Of a stretch of DNA of 5,757 nucleotides, positions 5,260-5,757 are shown piece by piece. The stretch lies in the NCBI GenBank assembly GCA_937954195.1, contig CALFYR010000509.1, positions 1-5,757 on the forward strand, given 5' to 3'. The DNA is from an uncultured Dehalococcoidia bacterium (GTDB taxonomy: Bacteria > Chloroflexota > Dehalococcoidia > Tepidiformales > Tepidiformaceae). The notes below the pieces were generated by a model, which saw nothing but the letters and a program-made list of their open reading frames with translations, made no database searches and had not been told where the DNA came from. The stretch's first letter is position 1; the number at the start of each line of letters is the position of its first letter. The position numbers and the translations under genes are program-made.

Positions 5260-5529
5260 TCAATCCTCGTAGTGCTTTGTCACGTTTATGCATCGCTTGC
5301 GTCCGTCGGGAAGACGGACGAAGTGGATGCGGATGCTATCGGAAACAGAAGCAGACCAGATACCAGCAAGGTTGCCTGTCAGCAGGTGCACACGCAGCGA
5401 CGGATGTTTCTCGTTCGAGTCGAGTAGACCCATCGACTTGAGTACCCGCGCCCGATCCGAAGGCGTGAACCTGCGGTCCGCGAAGGCTCGAAAGAACTCG
5501 TCGCTAAATGTAAGCGAGTCGAAATTCAA
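5260..5529 (-). CDS. RelE/ParE-superfamily toxin, YafQ-like
   Basis: This 89-residue protein fits type II toxin mRNA interferases that cut mRNA on the ribosome. HPSLRVHLLTGNLAGIWSAS (42-61), then SIRIHFV at 65-71 and the ending NVTKHYED at 82-89, match the usual order in RelE/YafQ toxins: a basic strand, a Gly-containing turn with Trp, an Arg strand and a late His. His86 falls where YafQ has its C-terminal catalytic His, as far as can be judged by eye. I chose TTG at 5529 because it overlaps the antitoxin stop by 4 nt (TTGA), a normal coupling in such operons, and because the residues before it are low-complexity Gly/Arg. A longer frame reaching 5649 lies wholly in antisense-like frame shadow of the antitoxin. 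ParE-like gyrase poisoning is the alternative activity. The active site looks intact. Confidence 0.82.
   Translation of the reverse strand: MNFDSLTFSDEFFRAFADRRFTPSDRARVLKSMGLLDSNEKHPSLRVHLLTGNLAGIWSASVSDSIRIHFVRLPDGRKRCINVTKHYED
5264..5268 (-). promoter_or_regulatory. Dehydrogenase Shine-Dalgarno formed by the toxin's last codons
   Basis: The minus strand reads GAGGA at 5268-5264, 7 nt before the dehydrogenase ATG. These bases are the toxin's final Glu-Asp codons (GAG GAT), just ahead of its TGA, so ribosomes ending the toxin sit over the next start site. Confidence 0.7.
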
Positions 5530-5757
5530 TCGTCCGCCACTTCGGCCAGGGCCCGAAAGTCCGCCTCGGTAGCACGGCGCTCGCGGCCCTCGCGCAAGTC
5601 CCGCAGCCCCCGTTCGATGCTCGCCAGATCCTCTTCCGAATAGACCCAACGGCGGGGCACAACCACCACTGGCCTCAGGATGACAGCCTCACCGTCTTCC
5701 GCAGCCGTCGCCTCGAACTCCTGCTCGCCCTCTATGTTCAACTCTCGTCGTATCGAA
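5526..5757 (-). CDS. AbrB/MazE-like antitoxin (5' end outside window)
   Basis: The frame is open on the minus strand from the right window edge to TGA at 5526, so the N-terminus is missing. The first visible residues read SIRRELNIEGEQEFEA, then EAVILRPVVV. This is the second half of a swapped-hairpin AbrB/MazE/SpoVT DNA-binding domain, which normally looks like 'IRRELGIxxGDxxEaexxdGxxvLrPv'. The C-terminal part (YSEEDLASIERGLRDLREGR and on) is helical and charged and would wrap the toxin. A TTG at 5741 could serve as a start, but it would cut the domain in half, so I think translation begins upstream of the window. The stop overlaps the toxin's TTG by 4 nt. The protein should neutralise the toxin and repress its own promoter, which is not visible here. 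The family call rests on half a domain plus context. Confidence 0.74.
   Translation of the reverse strand, partial: SIRRELNIEGEQEFEATAAEDGEAVILRPVVVVPRRWVYSEEDLASIERGLRDLREGRERRATEADFRALAEVADD

Noticed and set aside
5254..5262. The toxin's TGA as a selenocysteine codon, given a YqeC-like gene nearby
   Set aside because: The toxin family normally ends here, no SECIS-like hairpin was seen after the TGA, and an ATG with its own Shine-Dalgarno follows at once.
4243..5427. A 394-codon open frame on the plus strand opposite the acyl-CoA dehydrogenase
   Set aside because: It is a shadow of the unmistakable dehydrogenase. Composition is Arg/His-rich and no family features are present.

Overview
This 5.8-kb window is high-GC bacterial DNA, densely coding, with eight protein genes and no RNA genes, insertion sequences or CRISPR arrays that I can see. 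The gene mix (a stand-alone YqeC-like protein, an acyl-CoA dehydrogenase ending GLGLPRE, a ChlI-type AAA+ ATPase, a possible leaderless promoter) makes me suspect a Chloroflexota genome, perhaps Dehalococcoidia-like. That is a low-to-moderate confidence impression, not something the sequence proves.

Layout, left to right. (A) 1-1920, minus strand: a two-gene unit in which a ChlI/MoxR-type AAA+ ATPase (520-1920) is followed after 4 nt by a GNAT acetyltransferase (515 to beyond base 1). (B) 1921-2129: a divergent control region with a near-consensus sigma-70 promoter firing left (TTGACA-16 bp-TATGAT) and a candidate leaderless promoter firing right. (C) 2130-4103, plus strand: a YqeC-family protein, a 126-residue protein of unknown function overlapping it by one base, and, after a 76-nt gap, a protein with an N-terminal ACT domain and a GAF-like C-terminal half. 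(D) 4105-5757, minus strand, meeting region C tail to tail with one base between the stops: a 5'-cut AbrB/MazE-like antitoxin, a RelE/YafQ-like toxin overlapping it by 4 nt, and an acyl-CoA dehydrogenase starting 3 nt after the toxin stop.

Functionally these are three separate units. The ATPase is of a type usually paired with a VWA-domain partner, and none is visible here. The YqeC/unknown/ACT-GAF unit looks regulatory or accessory, with no selenium or molybdenum-cofactor gene beside it. The toxin-antitoxin pair and the fatty-acid or CoA-ester dehydrogenase share a transcription direction and interlocked translation signals, although their biochemistry is unrelated.

I found no clear new defence or mobile system. 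The points most worth a second look are the P-loop Lys-to-Arg change in the YqeC protein, the ACT/GAF-like fusion next to it, the toxin-dehydrogenase coupling, and two strong perfect inverted repeats inside genes.
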